A stretch of DNA of 64,000 nucleotides from an uncultured Campylobacter sp. (GTDB lineage Bacteria; Campylobacterota; Campylobacteria; Campylobacterales; Campylobacteraceae), in the NCBI RefSeq assembly GCF_937980635.1, contig NZ_CALJPG010000010.1, positions 1-64,000 on the forward strand. Direction: 5' to 3'. How positions within the stretch are numbered: position 1 is the stretch's first letter; every line of letters begins with the position of its first letter. Made by a program: the position numbers and the translations under genes. The notes below the pieces were generated by a model. That model had not been told where the DNA came from, ran no database searches, and saw only the letters and a program-made list of their open reading frames with translations. This document shows, piece after piece, positions 33,520 through 43,028 of the stretch.

Positions 33520-34068
33520 TTACTTTGAATTTTCTTTAGCAATGCGCGTAAGCTTAAGCACAAATTCGCTTTTTGCCGCAGTGTAGGCGTCGCGGTCGAA
33601 CTCGAACCGCTTGCAAAGCTCTAATTTAAGCGCCTCATACCGCTCGGCGATATCCGCATTCGCTCGCAAAAAATCTCTAAAAAATATCTCGTCCGCATCG
33701 CCGAAATTTCGCAGATGCACGTGAAAAACGCGTTCGGCAAATCCCGCTTCGCTGTAGCCCTTATTTAGGCTACAGCGGCTCTCGTTTTCGCTCATTAGCA
33801 GATAGCCCGCGTCTATCAGGCGCCGTTTGGCGGCAGCTATATCCGAGCACTCGATCAAAATATCTACGATCGGCTTGGCCCAGATACCGCTTACTGCGGT
33901 GCTGCCGATATGGTGGATCTTGATCTCGCCATGATCTCGCAGCAGCCCGCGCAGAATTTCGCGCTCCTGCCTAAAATATTCGCTCCAGCGCGGATCGTGC
34001 GGCACGAGACGTATCGGAAAGAGCCGCCACAGCTCCTGCAGGCTCATCGAAAGGAGTTTATTGCTCAT
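33520..34068 (-). CDS. GrpB/UPF0157 family protein (nucleotidyltransferase-like)
   Basis: 182 residues. PIRLVPHDPRWSEYFRQERE, IHHIGSTAVSGIWAKPIVDI and RVFHVHLRNFGDADEIFFRD are the GrpB hallmarks. The family has a nucleotidyltransferase-like fold and is often linked to CoaE-type fusions, but its reaction is not established. Convergent with the PLP-enzyme gene; 35 bases from a tRNA on the same strand. Confidence 0.9.
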   Translation of the reverse strand: MSNKLLSMSLQELWRLFPIRLVPHDPRWSEYFRQEREILRGLLRDHGEIKIHHIGSTAVSGIWAKPIVDILIECSDIAAAKRRLIDAGYLLMSENESRCSLNKGYSEAGFAERVFHVHLRNFGDADEIFFRDFLRANADIAERYEALKLELCKRFEFDRDAYTAAKSEFVLKLTRIAKENSK

Positions 34069-34103
34069 CTTAACTCCAAAGTATTGGGTGAAATTTGAAT
34101 GGA

Positions 34104-34191
34104 TGGCGGGTAGATAGGGATTCGAACCCTAGAAGGCTGACGCCTTACGCGCTTTCGAGGCGCGCTCCTTCGACCGCTCGGACATCTACCC
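34104..34191 (-). tRNA. tRNA-Ser (anticodon CGA)
   Basis: Read leftward: acceptor GGGTAGA pairs with TCTACCC, discriminator G and encoded CCA. The anticodon loop CTCGAAA gives CGA, reading UCG. A long variable arm (TAAGGCGTCAGCCTTC) marks a class II tRNA-Ser, and the T-loop GTTCGAATC is canonical. Confidence 0.96.
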
Positions 34192-34831
34192 GAATGAAAA
34201 CGTAATTTAAGCCAAAAATGGCTTAATAACAGATTTAAAAATGAAATTCCGCGTAAAATTTCGCCTGATTTTGCGGACGGAGGTTGAAATTTAACGGCGC
34301 AAATTTAGATTTCGTTTTAAATCCACGGCTTAAGGTACGACCCGGCGCGGCTTTGGGCATAAAATTTGCTTTCGTGCGCGTAGTTTTGGGCACGGAATTT
34401 TACCGCTTTATGGATGAAATTTCATAAAGTAGTAGCGTTTTACGCTCTGTGCGGCTCTTGCGAGCAAGAAATTTTAGCACCTTGCGGGCAAATTTTATCG
34501 CAGCGGCGGCAAAAATTACGAGGAGCTATGCGGCACGGGTATGGTTAAGCGGCAAGAAATTTTAGGCTGGACGGTAAGAAATTTCAAAACACCGCGCAAC
34601 GACGCAGCCCGTATGCAGGACCGAACGGCGAGCCGCTAAATTAACGAGCCAAATTCGGCGAGCAAAAAGCTTGCGAGAGATTTGCCACCGAAAGGTCTGC
34701 GCTACGAGCTAAATTTAACGCGGCTTTTCGCGGCGCGAGGATAATTTGAAAATCCGCTCCTCCTTTGCGCGCTTGGTTAGCTTTGCTAGCCTCGGCAATG
34801 AAATTTGAACCCAAAATTTCAAAACCTGTTT
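34192..34831. other. Non-coding stretch between tRNA-Ser and the HEAT-like pseudogene
   Basis: About 640 bases, rich in AAATTT words, with no frame that has a start site or recognisable motif. A 107-codon leftward frame (34641-34964) overlaps the pseudogene end out of frame and is rejected. Confidence 0.45.
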
Positions 34832-35537
34832 TCAAAAACCGACATAGGCTTTTGGAAATTTCCCCTTCAGCGCCAGATCGCAAATCTGGATAAGACGTAG
34901 ATCCACGCGCTCCTCGCCGAAGCTGTTGCGATACACGGCGGTGAGCTTGCAGTGATGCAGCCATTGCCGTACCGCCTCGCTACCGCCTAGCCAGTTCGCG
35001 CACGCCGCGGCTACGTAGGTCCTCGGACCCTCCGTCCAAACTCCGAGCCCTGCCTATCTTTGTGCTTGTGAGCGTCCTTCGTAAGTTTTAAAATTTCTAA
35101 AATTTCAGCCTTGCAAGGTATCATCTGATCCCCCGTTAGTGCCGTTACCGCACCGATGAGGGCGGAGTATGAGCCCGTCTTTAGCAGCCTTATGATCTCG
35201 CTCGCGTCGTTTTTATACGATCGTCTAAGCATCGCAAGCGCGCACTCGGCGCTGGGCGTGACGGCCTCCTGCGGTAGATTGCGCGCTACGATCTTTTCGA
35301 TCTCGCCCGAGCCGCGGTGAAACTTATCACGCCTAGCGCTTTTAGCATCTCGCTTTTGACCTCCCACGTACGCGCGTCTTTCAGCTCGCGCAAAAATGCG
35401 GCGTAAAGCTGCTTGCCAAGTGCAGTAAGAGCGTGCTTGCGTATGAGTTTCTCCCCTCGGATACGCTGCGCCGAGCGTTTGGCGTTTATCATATCGCAAG
35501 CCGTTTTGATAAGCTCCTCGTTTGAAATTTGAGCCAT
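34832..35537 (-). pseudogene. HEAT-repeat-like protein gene broken by two frameshifts
   Basis: Frame 1 starts at 35537 (AAAGGGAGAAA site; MAQISNEELIKTACDMINAK) and runs to about 35320. A second frame carries GEIEKIVARNLPQEAVTPSA and EILEILKLTKDAHKHKDRQG to about 35030. A third frame continues YVAAACANWLGGSEAVRQWL to a stop at 34832. Joined, they give a helical protein of roughly 230 residues with HEAT-like helical pairs. Each switch needs one single-base change. Function unknown; either a decayed gene or two assembly errors. Confidence 0.65.
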
Positions 35538-35625
35538 TTTCTCCCTTTAGATTGAAATTTTACGCAAAAGCTCATCGTCGCGGCGGCGAAAAATCACTCG
35601 CCGTTTATAAATTTCATGCGCCGCC

Positions 35626-36048
35626 CTACAAAATCGAGATAAAAATTTTGATCTCGTCTCCACCGTAAAACTCAAAATCTGTTCCAAACGTTCTTTTTAG
35701 TTCGCCGGCCTCAAAAAAGCTCCAAATTTTGCCCCAAAACTTTGCTACGTTTTGCGGCTCATTTGGAAAGCTAAAAATGGCGTATTTGCCGCTTTTGATC
35801 TCCAAGGCTTTGCTACCGCGGGGCGCTTTGGTACCGATAAAGATATCGTAAAGCCCGTCAGCGCCGTTTTCGTAATCATAATAGACGCCGTAAATCTCGC
35901 TCTGCCCGTCATAGCACTCTTTCATAAATTTTGCCCACAGCGCGGGAATTTTACCGCTCCCGTCTAGCTCGTCCGCATTTTTTGTGCGGGCTTTTAACCC
36001 GTAAATTTTAAATCCGTCTAAATACGAAATTTTGATTTTTTCGCTCAA
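35626..36048 (-). CDS. GyrI-like (effector-binding domain) protein
   Basis: 140 residues, a stand-alone GyrI-like small-molecule-binding domain as found at the C-terminus of AraC/MerR regulators. KIYGLKARTKN, YGVYYDYENGADGLYDIFIG, GKYAIFSFPN and the FEFYGGDEIKIFISIL ending with the conserved acidic pair fit. No DNA-binding domain. Probably binds hydrophobic cations; 18 bases after tkt on the same strand. Confidence 0.8.
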   Translation of the reverse strand: MSEKIKISYLDGFKIYGLKARTKNADELDGSGKIPALWAKFMKECYDGQSEIYGVYYDYENGADGLYDIFIGTKAPRGSKALEIKSGKYAIFSFPNEPQNVAKFWGKIWSFFEAGELKRTFGTDFEFYGGDEIKIFISIL

Positions 36049-36066
36049 ATTTTACCCTTTCCGCTA

Positions 36067-37992
36067 CTACTCTAAAAGCTCTTTGGCCTGCTTAGCGATC
36101 GCTACGTCGGTAAAGCCGAAAAGCTTAAATAGCTCGCTCGCGTTGCCGCTCTCGCCGAAGCTTTGCATGCCGTGTACCGCGTCTGCAAATTTATACCACT
36201 CAAGCGCGCTTGCGGCTTCGACGGCTAAAATTTTGGTTTGCGCCTGCAGGATTTGCGCCAGATAGTCAGCGTCCTGCTCGCACAGAAGCTCGAAGCACGG
36301 CGCGCTGACGACGTTTGCGCCGATGCCTTGCTCTTGCAGGATCGCCGCCGCTTTTAGGCAGAGCGAGACCTCGCTACCGCTTGCGATGAGCGTGATCCGC
36401 GCCTCTTTGCTCTGCCTTAGCAGATACGCGCCGTTTTGCACGTCGCCTAAAACCGCCTTAGGTAGCGGCTCAAGCCCTTGACGTGAGCAGACGAACGCCG
36501 CGGGCGCATTCAGAGCAAGTGCCGTTCGCCAGCATTTTACGTTTTCGTTGCCGTCTGCGGGGCGGAAGGTGTAGAAGTCTGGCATCGCGCGGAAGGTGCT
36601 AAGCTGCTCGATAGGCTCGTGCGTCGGCCCGTCTTCGCCTACGCCGATACTGTCGTGCGTGAATACGAAGTAGTGTCGCAAACCCATCAGCGCCGCGAGT
36701 CGCGCACCCGTTTTGAGATAGTCGCTAAAGATAAAAAACGTCGCGCTAAACGGGATGAAAAGCCCGTATCTCGCAAAGGCGTTGCCGATCGCCGCCATCG
36801 CGTGCTCGCGGATGCCGAAGTGTAAATTTTTGCCGCACGGAAAGTCGCCGCCGCCTTTTAGCTCGGTCTTATTCGATGCCGCCAAATCGGCGCTTCCGCC
36901 CAAAAAGCCGGGTACTGCGTTTGCGATGGCGTTTAAAATTTTGCCGTTGCTATCGCGGGTGGCGACTTTAAGCCCGCTAAAATCTGGAAATTCTATCTTG
37001 CTAAAATCGGGATTCAAAAGCTCGTTTAGAAGCGCTCTTTTTTCATCGCTTAGCTTGCCGAGCTTCTCCTTCCAAAGCCGCTCCTCCAAATCGCCCCTCT
37101 CAACCGCGGCGCGCGTCGCAAAAAGCACATCCTCGCTTACGACGAAGCTTTGGGCTGGATCAAAGCCCAGGCTTTGCTTAGCGCGCGCAAGCAGCTCCTC
37201 TCCAAGCGGCGCGCCGTGCGTCTTGGCCGTGCCCTCAAGCTCGAGCGCGCCCTTGCCGATCGTGGTGTTTGCGATGATGAGGTAGGGTTTGGTTTTATTT
37301 TTGACCTCGTCAAGGACAAATTCTATCTGATCGAAATTATGCCCGTCGATGCGTGCGACCTCAAAGCCTTGGGCTTCAAATCGCACCTTCACGTCCTCAA
37401 ACCAGGCGATATCGGTGCTACCGTCGATCGTGATGCCGTTAGAATCATAGATTATCGTGAGATTGTCGAGGTTATGTCTGCCTGCAAGCGCGCACGCTTC
37501 GTAGCTGATGCCCTCCTGCAGATCGCCGTCGCCGCAGAAGCAATAGACGCGGTGATCGATGATATCGTTTCCTTCCTCGTTGAGCAGATGTGCGGCGTAT
37601 TTTGCGGCCATCGCAAATCCGACTGCGTTTGCGACGCCTTGTCCGAGCGGTCCGGTAGCGATCTCGACGCCGGGAGTGGTGATCTCCGGGTGGCCCGGGG
37701 TTTTGGAGTGCAGGCGCCTGAAGCTTTTGAGATCGTCCATACTCAAATCATATCCGCTAAGATAGAGGTAGCTATACACGAGCGCGCTTGCGTGTCCGCC
37801 CGAGAATACGACGCGGTCGCGGTTCAGCCACGCGGGATTTTTGGGGTTGTGGCGGACCTTACTCATAAAGACGCTCATTACGTCGCTTAGCCCCATCGGC
37901 GTGCCGGGATGGCCTGAGTTGGCGCTTTGGATCATATCCGCGCTTAGAAATTTGATCGTATTTGAAATTTTACTTAGCTGCTCGCTCGACAT
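36067..37992 (-). CDS. tkt: Transketolase
   Basis: 641 residues; thiamine-diphosphate enzyme of the non-oxidative pentose phosphate pathway. SANSGHPGTPMGLSD, the ThDP-binding GDGDLQEGISYEACALAGRH, DSNGITIDG, THDSIGVGEDGPTHEPIEQL and the C-terminal domain are present. AAAGGATG ribosome site. Starts 3 bases after ispA, matching the C. jejuni order. Confidence 0.98.
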   Translation of the reverse strand: MSSEQLSKISNTIKFLSADMIQSANSGHPGTPMGLSDVMSVFMSKVRHNPKNPAWLNRDRVVFSGGHASALVYSYLYLSGYDLSMDDLKSFRRLHSKTPGHPEITTPGVEIATGPLGQGVANAVGFAMAAKYAAHLLNEEGNDIIDHRVYCFCGDGDLQEGISYEACALAGRHNLDNLTIIYDSNGITIDGSTDIAWFEDVKVRFEAQGFEVARIDGHNFDQIEFVLDEVKNKTKPYLIIANTTIGKGALELEGTAKTHGAPLGEELLARAKQSLGFDPAQSFVVSEDVLFATRAAVERGDLEERLWKEKLGKLSDEKRALLNELLNPDFSKIEFPDFSGLKVATRDSNGKILNAIANAVPGFLGGSADLAASNKTELKGGGDFPCGKNLHFGIREHAMAAIGNAFARYGLFIPFSATFFIFSDYLKTGARLAALMGLRHYFVFTHDSIGVGEDGPTHEPIEQLSTFRAMPDFYTFRPADGNENVKCWRTALALNAPAAFVCSRQGLEPLPKAVLGDVQNGAYLLRQSKEARITLIASGSEVSLCLKAAAILQEQGIGANVVSAPCFELLCEQDADYLAQILQAQTKILAVEAASALEWYKFADAVHGMQSFGESGNASELFKLFGFTDVAIAKQAKELLE

Positions 37993-37995
37993 TTT

Positions 37996-38850
37996 TCATC
38001 CTTTCAGGTATTTTTCTATCAAATTTAAAACCAAATCGCGCAGGCTTTCGTCATAGCCGCTCATAGCGTCGCCTACCTCGTCTATTAGGCGCTGCTTGTA
38101 GCTCCTTGCGCCCGCAAGACCGAGTAAATTTACGAAGGAATTTTTCGCGCCATCCGCTCCTACGGGCTTGCCTGCGCTTGCCTCGTCGCCCGTAGCGTCG
38201 ATGATATCATCCTCGATCTGAAATATGAGACCTAGCTTTAGCCCGATTTTATAAAGCTCATGCGCGAGCTCGTCCTTTAGCCCGCCGATTATGGCGCCTA
38301 GCTCAAACGCCGCTGCGATCAGCGCGCCCGTTTTGTGCAGATGCAAAAACTCAAGTTCGTTTTGCTTTAACGGGCTGTTTTCAAAACGGCAATCGATCGC
38401 CTGACCGAGTACCATGCCGCTACTGCCTGCATTTCGCGCTAGAGTTTTAATGCATTTTATCTTAATCTCGTCGCTTAGGTTTGCGTTCGCGGCGATCAAA
38501 AATGCGTCTGTATTTAGCGCATCGCCCACCAAAATCGCCGTGACCTCGTCGTATTTTTTATGCAGGCTCGGCCGTCCGCGGCGCAGATCCGCATCGTCCA
38601 TCGCGGGCAGATCGTCGTGTATGAGCGAGTAGGTGTGGATCATCTCAAGTGCCATCGCGATCGCCAGCGCGCCCTCAAAGCGCCGCTCATCCACTGCCGA
38701 GACGACGCCTAGTAGCAGCTGCGCGCGAAAATGCTTGCCGCCCGCCTGCAGCATGTAATTGAGCGCCTCCTCGAAGTAGGGATGAAAGCTCGGCGCCTTC
38801 AGTTCGTTTCGCTTCAAGTAGTCTTTAAATTTTTCTAAAATATCCATCAA
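37996..38850 (-). CDS. ispA: Polyprenyl (farnesyl/geranyl) diphosphate synthase
   Basis: 284 residues; condenses IPP with allylic diphosphates. First aspartate-rich motif HDDLPAMDDADLRRG, GKHFRAQL and second motif FQIEDDIIDATGD. Short-chain type by length and by the residues before the first motif. Upstream of tkt in an apparent two-gene unit. Confidence 0.95.
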   Translation of the reverse strand: MMDILEKFKDYLKRNELKAPSFHPYFEEALNYMLQAGGKHFRAQLLLGVVSAVDERRFEGALAIAMALEMIHTYSLIHDDLPAMDDADLRRGRPSLHKKYDEVTAILVGDALNTDAFLIAANANLSDEIKIKCIKTLARNAGSSGMVLGQAIDCRFENSPLKQNELEFLHLHKTGALIAAAFELGAIIGGLKDELAHELYKIGLKLGLIFQIEDDIIDATGDEASAGKPVGADGAKNSFVNLLGLAGARSYKQRLIDEVGDAMSGYDESLRDLVLNLIEKYLKG

Positions 38851-39166
38851 ATTCCTATCGCATGGTTGGGCTTTAAAGCCGCTTTTTGTGCCCTTGTTCG
38901 GCTGCTTTTACCTTGTTTGTATTTATCGGTTTTTACGCTCATTTTACTTGTCGCGCTCGCACTTTTTATTGCCCGTTTTATGACATTTAGCTGCGTCTTG
39001 CGTACCGTTTAAATTTTATCTCTTTTGTGTTCGCGCAGAGGCAAACGATCGAAACACGTCACAATCGCCGCTTTTAAATTTTAAACCCTCCGATCGGCTG
39101 TTTGGCAAATTCTAAGACTATAAAATTTTAAAATTTTATCCGACCGATCTGTTCAAATTTACCGCC
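38851..39166. other. Non-coding stretch upstream of ispA
   Basis: About 315 bases, T/A-rich. C. jejuni has a PDZ-domain gene here (Cj1643, from memory); no trace of it is visible. It likely holds the ispA-tkt promoter. Confidence 0.45.
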
Positions 39167-39496
39167 TCAGCCTTTATCGCCAAGTAGATCGCCTAGGCTG
39201 CCGAGCCCTCCTAGCATGGACGCTGCTGCGCCTTTCTTTTCGTTTTCGACGAGTTTTATCGCGTCGCCTATCGCGGAAATTAGCAGGATCTGTAAGCTTT
39301 CCTTGTCGCTAAAAAGGCTGTCGTCGATGCTTAGATCGAGCACCTCGCCCGCGCCGTTTAGCCTGATAGCGATCATGCCCGCGCCCGATTTTACGGTAAA
39401 TTCCTTGCGCGCATTCTCCTCCTCGATCTGCTTAGCCTTGGCCTGCATCTGATCGAGCATTTGCCCCATTTTCGAAAAATCCATTCCTTCGAACAT
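39167..39496 (-). CDS. YbaB/EbfC-type nucleoid-associated protein
   Basis: 109 residues. MDFSKMGQMLDQMQAKAKQI, FTVKSGAGMIAIRLNGAGEV and a helical C-terminus with a Gly/Leu tail (GGLGSLGDLLG) match YbaB, a small DNA-binding dimer. Two bases downstream of panD. Confidence 0.95.
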   Translation of the reverse strand: MFEGMDFSKMGQMLDQMQAKAKQIEEENARKEFTVKSGAGMIAIRLNGAGEVLDLSIDDSLFSDKESLQILLISAIGDAIKLVENEKKGAAASMLGGLGSLGDLLGDKG

Positions 39497-39498
39497 CT

Positions 39499-39846
39499 TT
39501 ACTCCGTTATTTGGTTTTTTTCGTTTACCTGCACGATTTTAGGCTTAAAGCTTCTTGCTTTTTTGGCGCTCATCTGTGCGTAGGCTACGATGATGACGAC
39601 GTCGCCGACGCAGACTTTGCGCGCGGCCGCGCCGTTTAGGCAGATCTCGCCCTTTTTCTCGCCGCGGATCACGTAAGTAGCGAAGCGCTCGCCGTTATTG
39701 ACGTTTAGAATTTCGACTTTTTGAAACTCTCGCAAGCCTGCGGCTGCGATGAGCTCGGGTCCGATCGTGACAGAGCCTACGTAGTTTAGGTTGGCGTCCG
39801 TCACGCGCACGCGGTGGATTTTGCTTGATAAAATTTCGATTTTCAT
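39499..39846 (-). CDS. panD: Aspartate 1-decarboxylase precursor
   Basis: 115 residues; pyruvoyl enzyme making beta-alanine for pantothenate. The self-cleavage site is Gly24-Ser25 in LNYVGSVTIG. INGAAARKV-like and the GD..I..AY strand (VGDVVIIVAYAQM) fit. Between murE and ybaB in one leftward cluster. Confidence 0.97.
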   Translation of the reverse strand: MKIEILSSKIHRVRVTDANLNYVGSVTIGPELIAAAGLREFQKVEILNVNNGERFATYVIRGEKKGEICLNGAAARKVCVGDVVIIVAYAQMSAKKARSFKPKIVQVNEKNQITE

Positions 39847-39863
39847 CGGCCGTCCTTTAAAAT

Positions 39864-41174
39864 TTAGTCTAAATTTGACTCGCCTCGCACCGCGACGAGC
39901 TCGCTTACGACCTGTTTGTCGTTGAAAGGATGCTTCACGCCCTTGATCTCTTGATAGGTCTCGTCGCCTTTGCCCAAAATAGCGATCATCTCGCCGTTTT
40001 TGGCAAGATCTAGCGCGCGCGCGATCGCCTCTTTGCGATCCGCGATCTTTAAAATTTTATCTTTTCGGCACATACCGGCGCAAATTTGCTCGATTATTTC
40101 GTCGGGATCCTCGCTGCGCGGGTTATCGCTCGTAACGATGCAAATTTTAGCAAAGTGCTCCGCGATAGCGCCCATTTTCGGACGCTTGCCGTGGTCGCGA
40201 TCGCCTCCTGCGCCAAAAACCGCGATAATCTCGCCGCTTGCGCGTAGCGCGTTTAGCACCTTTTCGATGCCGTCGGGAGTATGAGCGAAATCAACGATTA
40301 CAAGCGGATTTTTATTTACGATCTGCACGCGACCCTCGACGCCGCCGAAGTTTGTCAGGGCTTTTGCGATCTCCTCGTTCGGCAGCTTGGTTAGAATTTT
40401 AACCGCCGCAAACGCCGCTGTAAGGTTGTAGAGATTAAACTCGCCGATAAGATCGCTCTGAAGCTGCGCATTATCGCCGTTTGGAGTGCGCACGAGCGCG
40501 TCGATACCGCCCTTTAGCCCGTATCCGCTCACGCCGAAGCTCGCGGCGTTTTTGATGCCGTAGGTAAGGGCGTTTGCGGGGTTAAATTTAATATGTCCGT
40601 CATCGGCATTTATGAGCTTTGGCGCGTCGTCGGCGAAAAATGAGCTCTTGACCGCAGCGTATTCTTGCATGCTGCCGTGATAATCGAGATGATCTTGACT
40701 TAAATTCGTAAAAATTTTAAGCGCAAATTTTAGCCCTTCTATGCGATTTTGCGCGATCGCATGCGAGCTTACCTCCATGACGAAGTACTCGCAGCCCTGC
40801 TTGCCGGCTTCGTAAAGATAGCTCATCGTCTTAAAAACTGAGCTCGTCGTAAGCCCCTTTTCGTCGATCCTGCGCTCATTTATAAAGGCGCCGCGCGTGC
40901 CACTTAGACCGCAGCTAAAGCCTAGATCCAGTAGCGTAGAATAGATCGCCGCCGCGGTCGTCGTTTTGCCGTTCGTACCGGTGATGCCTACGATTTTGAT
41001 GCGCGGATCGATCTTTAAAAGCACCTTTGCTTGCGCGATAGAGATGATCTGCGCACCTTTTTGCGACGCTTCTGGTTCAAATTTAGCGTTCGCGCTCGTG
41101 CGCATAAAAAAGCAGCCTGCCTCGCACTCGGCGGAGTTATCGGTGATAAAGCTATTTTCGAGTCGTATTTTCAT
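39864..41174 (-). CDS. murE: UDP-MurNAc-L-Ala-D-Glu:meso-DAP ligase
   Basis: 436 residues; adds meso-diaminopimelate to the peptidoglycan precursor. ATP site GITGTNGKTTTAAAI, SSHAIAQNRIEGL, FTNLSQDHLDYHGSM and the DAP-specificity motif DNPRSEDPDEI. It uses the product of dapF. Overlaps the upstream TPR-like gene by 23 bases. Confidence 0.97.
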   Translation of the reverse strand: MKIRLENSFITDNSAECEAGCFFMRTSANAKFEPEASQKGAQIISIAQAKVLLKIDPRIKIVGITGTNGKTTTAAAIYSTLLDLGFSCGLSGTRGAFINERRIDEKGLTTSSVFKTMSYLYEAGKQGCEYFVMEVSSHAIAQNRIEGLKFALKIFTNLSQDHLDYHGSMQEYAAVKSSFFADDAPKLINADDGHIKFNPANALTYGIKNAASFGVSGYGLKGGIDALVRTPNGDNAQLQSDLIGEFNLYNLTAAFAAVKILTKLPNEEIAKALTNFGGVEGRVQIVNKNPLVIVDFAHTPDGIEKVLNALRASGEIIAVFGAGGDRDHGKRPKMGAIAEHFAKICIVTSDNPRSEDPDEIIEQICAGMCRKDKILKIADRKEAIARALDLAKNGEMIAILGKGDETYQEIKGVKHPFNDKQVVSELVAVRGESNLD

Positions 41175-41700
41175 GATTTTTGATTTTTTGCATTAGCGCT
41201 TCGAAGCGTTCATCGCCTGCATACGCGGCAGCCGAGCTCTCGACGTAATTAAGCCCCATTTCGTAGTAGCCGTTTTCTATCAAATTTTCTAAAAATTCTA
41301 TCATCTCGGTTTTATCTGAAATGGCGATTTTGGAGGAAAAAATGATCGATTCGAAGGCGTCTTTAAAGCCTCTTTGACCTACCGCGCGCATAAAATCGGC
41401 ATAGGCAATGACTGCAATCTCGTCCTCGGCGCCGGGTTCAGAAGCCGCTTCGTTCGCGATCTTTTCATTGATGGAGTTTAAAATTTTAAAAAGCTCCGCA
41501 GTTTGAGTTTTGGGGCTGAGGTTGTAAAAATCAAAGAGCATAAGCGCCTCTTCGCGGTCTGCCAGCGCGGTCTGGCAAAGTTCAAGCAAAAATAGAATTT
41601 CCTCCTCGCCGCTTTTCTCGTAGGCGAGCGAAAAATATAGCTTCGCAAGCTCGAATTCTCCGCGCGAAAACGCCTTTAGCCCCAGTTTTTTATAGTTCAA
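41152..41700 (-). CDS. TPR-like hypothetical protein
   Basis: 182 residues of alpha-helical pairs resembling tetratricopeptide repeats (FSRGEFELAKLYFSLAYEKS; ENLIENGYYEMGLNYVESSA), with acidic character and no signal peptide. Occupies the position of Cj1640 in C. jejuni between murE and the nifU-like gene. Overlaps both neighbours, so translation is coupled. Likely a scaffold; specific role unknown. Confidence 0.8.
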   Translation of the reverse strand: MNYKKLGLKAFSRGEFELAKLYFSLAYEKSGEEEILFLLELCQTALADREEALMLFDFYNLSPKTQTAELFKILNSINEKIANEAASEPGAEDEIAVIAYADFMRAVGQRGFKDAFESIIFSSKIAISDKTEMIEFLENLIENGYYEMGLNYVESSAAAYAGDERFEALMQKIKNHENTTRK

Positions 41701-41956
41701 ACTCTTCGCCTTCGGGGATGTTTACGACGCTAAGCTCGGGGTGAATATCCATGCGAAGCTGGCGCTCGACGCCGTATTTTAGGGTCTGTGAGCTCGCCGC
41801 GCAGCCGTGGCAATGTCCGGTAAGGCGGACATAGACGACGCCGTTTTTTATGCCTAAAAGCTTCATATCGCCGCCGTCGTTTTGCAGCATCGGACGGATC
41901 AGCTCCAAGCTATCCTGTACCGGGGCTAGAAGCTCTTCGTCTGTAAATGGTATCAT
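41690..41956 (-). CDS. NifU C-terminal-domain (Nfu-like) Fe-S protein
   Basis: 88 residues. LIRPMLQNDGGDMKLLGIKN and the CxxC cluster-binding motif GHCHGCAASSQTLKYGVE are diagnostic of Nfu-type Fe-S carriers. The start at 41956 follows AAGGA; the frame is open further upstream without a site. First gene of the leftward murE cluster. Confidence 0.93.
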   Translation of the reverse strand: MIPFTDEELLAPVQDSLELIRPMLQNDGGDMKLLGIKNGVVYVRLTGHCHGCAASSQTLKYGVERQLRMDIHPELSVVNIPEGEEFEL

Positions 41957-42462
41957 TAAAATTCCTTGTTTTGATTTTGGCGAATTATATCCAAAAGCGA
42001 TAAAAAAAGGCTTATCGGGGATGAAATTTAATCTGAAATTTTGCGCGAGGACGCGGATTTTGCGTAATGGATCGCAAAGAATTTTATACGCCATGAACGG
42101 CGAGCCGCGATTTTAAAATTTTATCCATTCGCAATGACGAAGTATGCAAATCATCGGGCTTGCGTATATTTAAATTTAGACTATTTGCGCTATAAATTTG
42201 GGATGAAATTTCAGCCAGACCGAGGGCTAAATTTGAGATGAAATTTTTGAGCGGTAGGTAAAATTTAAGGCGGAACTGTCTAAATTTAATTAAGACAAGC
42301 GCCGATACGATTAAATTTTATAAAAACAGACTCCGAGTTTAATCGTAAATTTCACGACTACAAAAGCCCGGGCGGCGAATATTGTTTTGAAGCTCGCAGA
42401 TGAAATTTACGCTACGTTTTATATCGATCGCGGCTGTGAAATTTTAGCGCAGGCGCGTGCAA
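41957..42462. other. Non-coding stretch
   Basis: About 500 bases containing at least ten AAATTT-type words and no supported gene. It should hold the promoter for the nifU-murE cluster. Confidence 0.5.
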
Positions 42463-43023
42463 TCACGGTAAAATTTCTATCGGCGTGCCGATTTTCACGT
42501 GTTCAAAAAGCTCGTCCATATCGTCATTGACGAGCGCTATACAGCCCTCCGTCCAGTCGCCGAACGCCGCGATACTCTGCCCTAGGTAGCTGAATTTGTT
42601 CGGTAGCCCGTGGATTTTGATATCGCCGCCTGCGCTCTTGCCGAGGGATTTTGCGTGTGCTACGTCGGCTTTATTCGGATAGGAGATGCCTAAATTTAGA
42701 TGATACGCCGAGTTCGGATTTTTGCCGTTTATGGTGTAGTTGCCCTCAGGGGTTTTGCCGTCGCCTTGAACTTCTTTGTGTCCTTCGGGCTCGCGTCCGA
42801 GGGCGATTTTGTAGCTTTTCGCGACGCCTTTTGAGGTTAAAATTTCAAGAATTCGTTTGGATTTATAGACGCGGATTTTAGAAATTTGCTCACCGCCCAA
42901 TGCCTGCTTTAGCGAAATTTCAGAGTTGATCGTTTCGATGTTTTTATAACTAAGGTAATTATCCAATGCCCACGCCAAGCCCGCAGCGATGATAATAAGC
43001 GGAAGTAGAATTTTAAATTTCAT
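42463..43023 (-). CDS. L,D-transpeptidase (YkuD family)
   Basis: 186 residues. An N-terminal membrane anchor or signal (LLPLIIIAAGLAWAL) precedes a YkuD domain with KTPEGNYTINGKN, IKIHGLPN (His138) and the catalytic DWTEGCIALVNDDMDEL (Cys161). Such enzymes cross-link or trim peptidoglycan peptides, and some shape Campylobacter cells. The start lies 5 bases from a strong hairpin that follows rplQ and it has no obvious ribosome site, so expression could depend on read-through. Confidence 0.92.
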   Translation of the reverse strand: MKFKILLPLIIIAAGLAWALDNYLSYKNIETINSEISLKQALGGEQISKIRVYKSKRILEILTSKGVAKSYKIALGREPEGHKEVQGDGKTPEGNYTINGKNPNSAYHLNLGISYPNKADVAHAKSLGKSAGGDIKIHGLPNKFSYLGQSIAAFGDWTEGCIALVNDDMDELFEHVKIGTPIEILP

Positions 43024-43028
43024 AGAAG

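Noticed and set aside
37150..37890. Long rightward ORF opposite transketolase
   Set aside because: Antisense shadow of a strongly conserved enzyme; no independent evidence.
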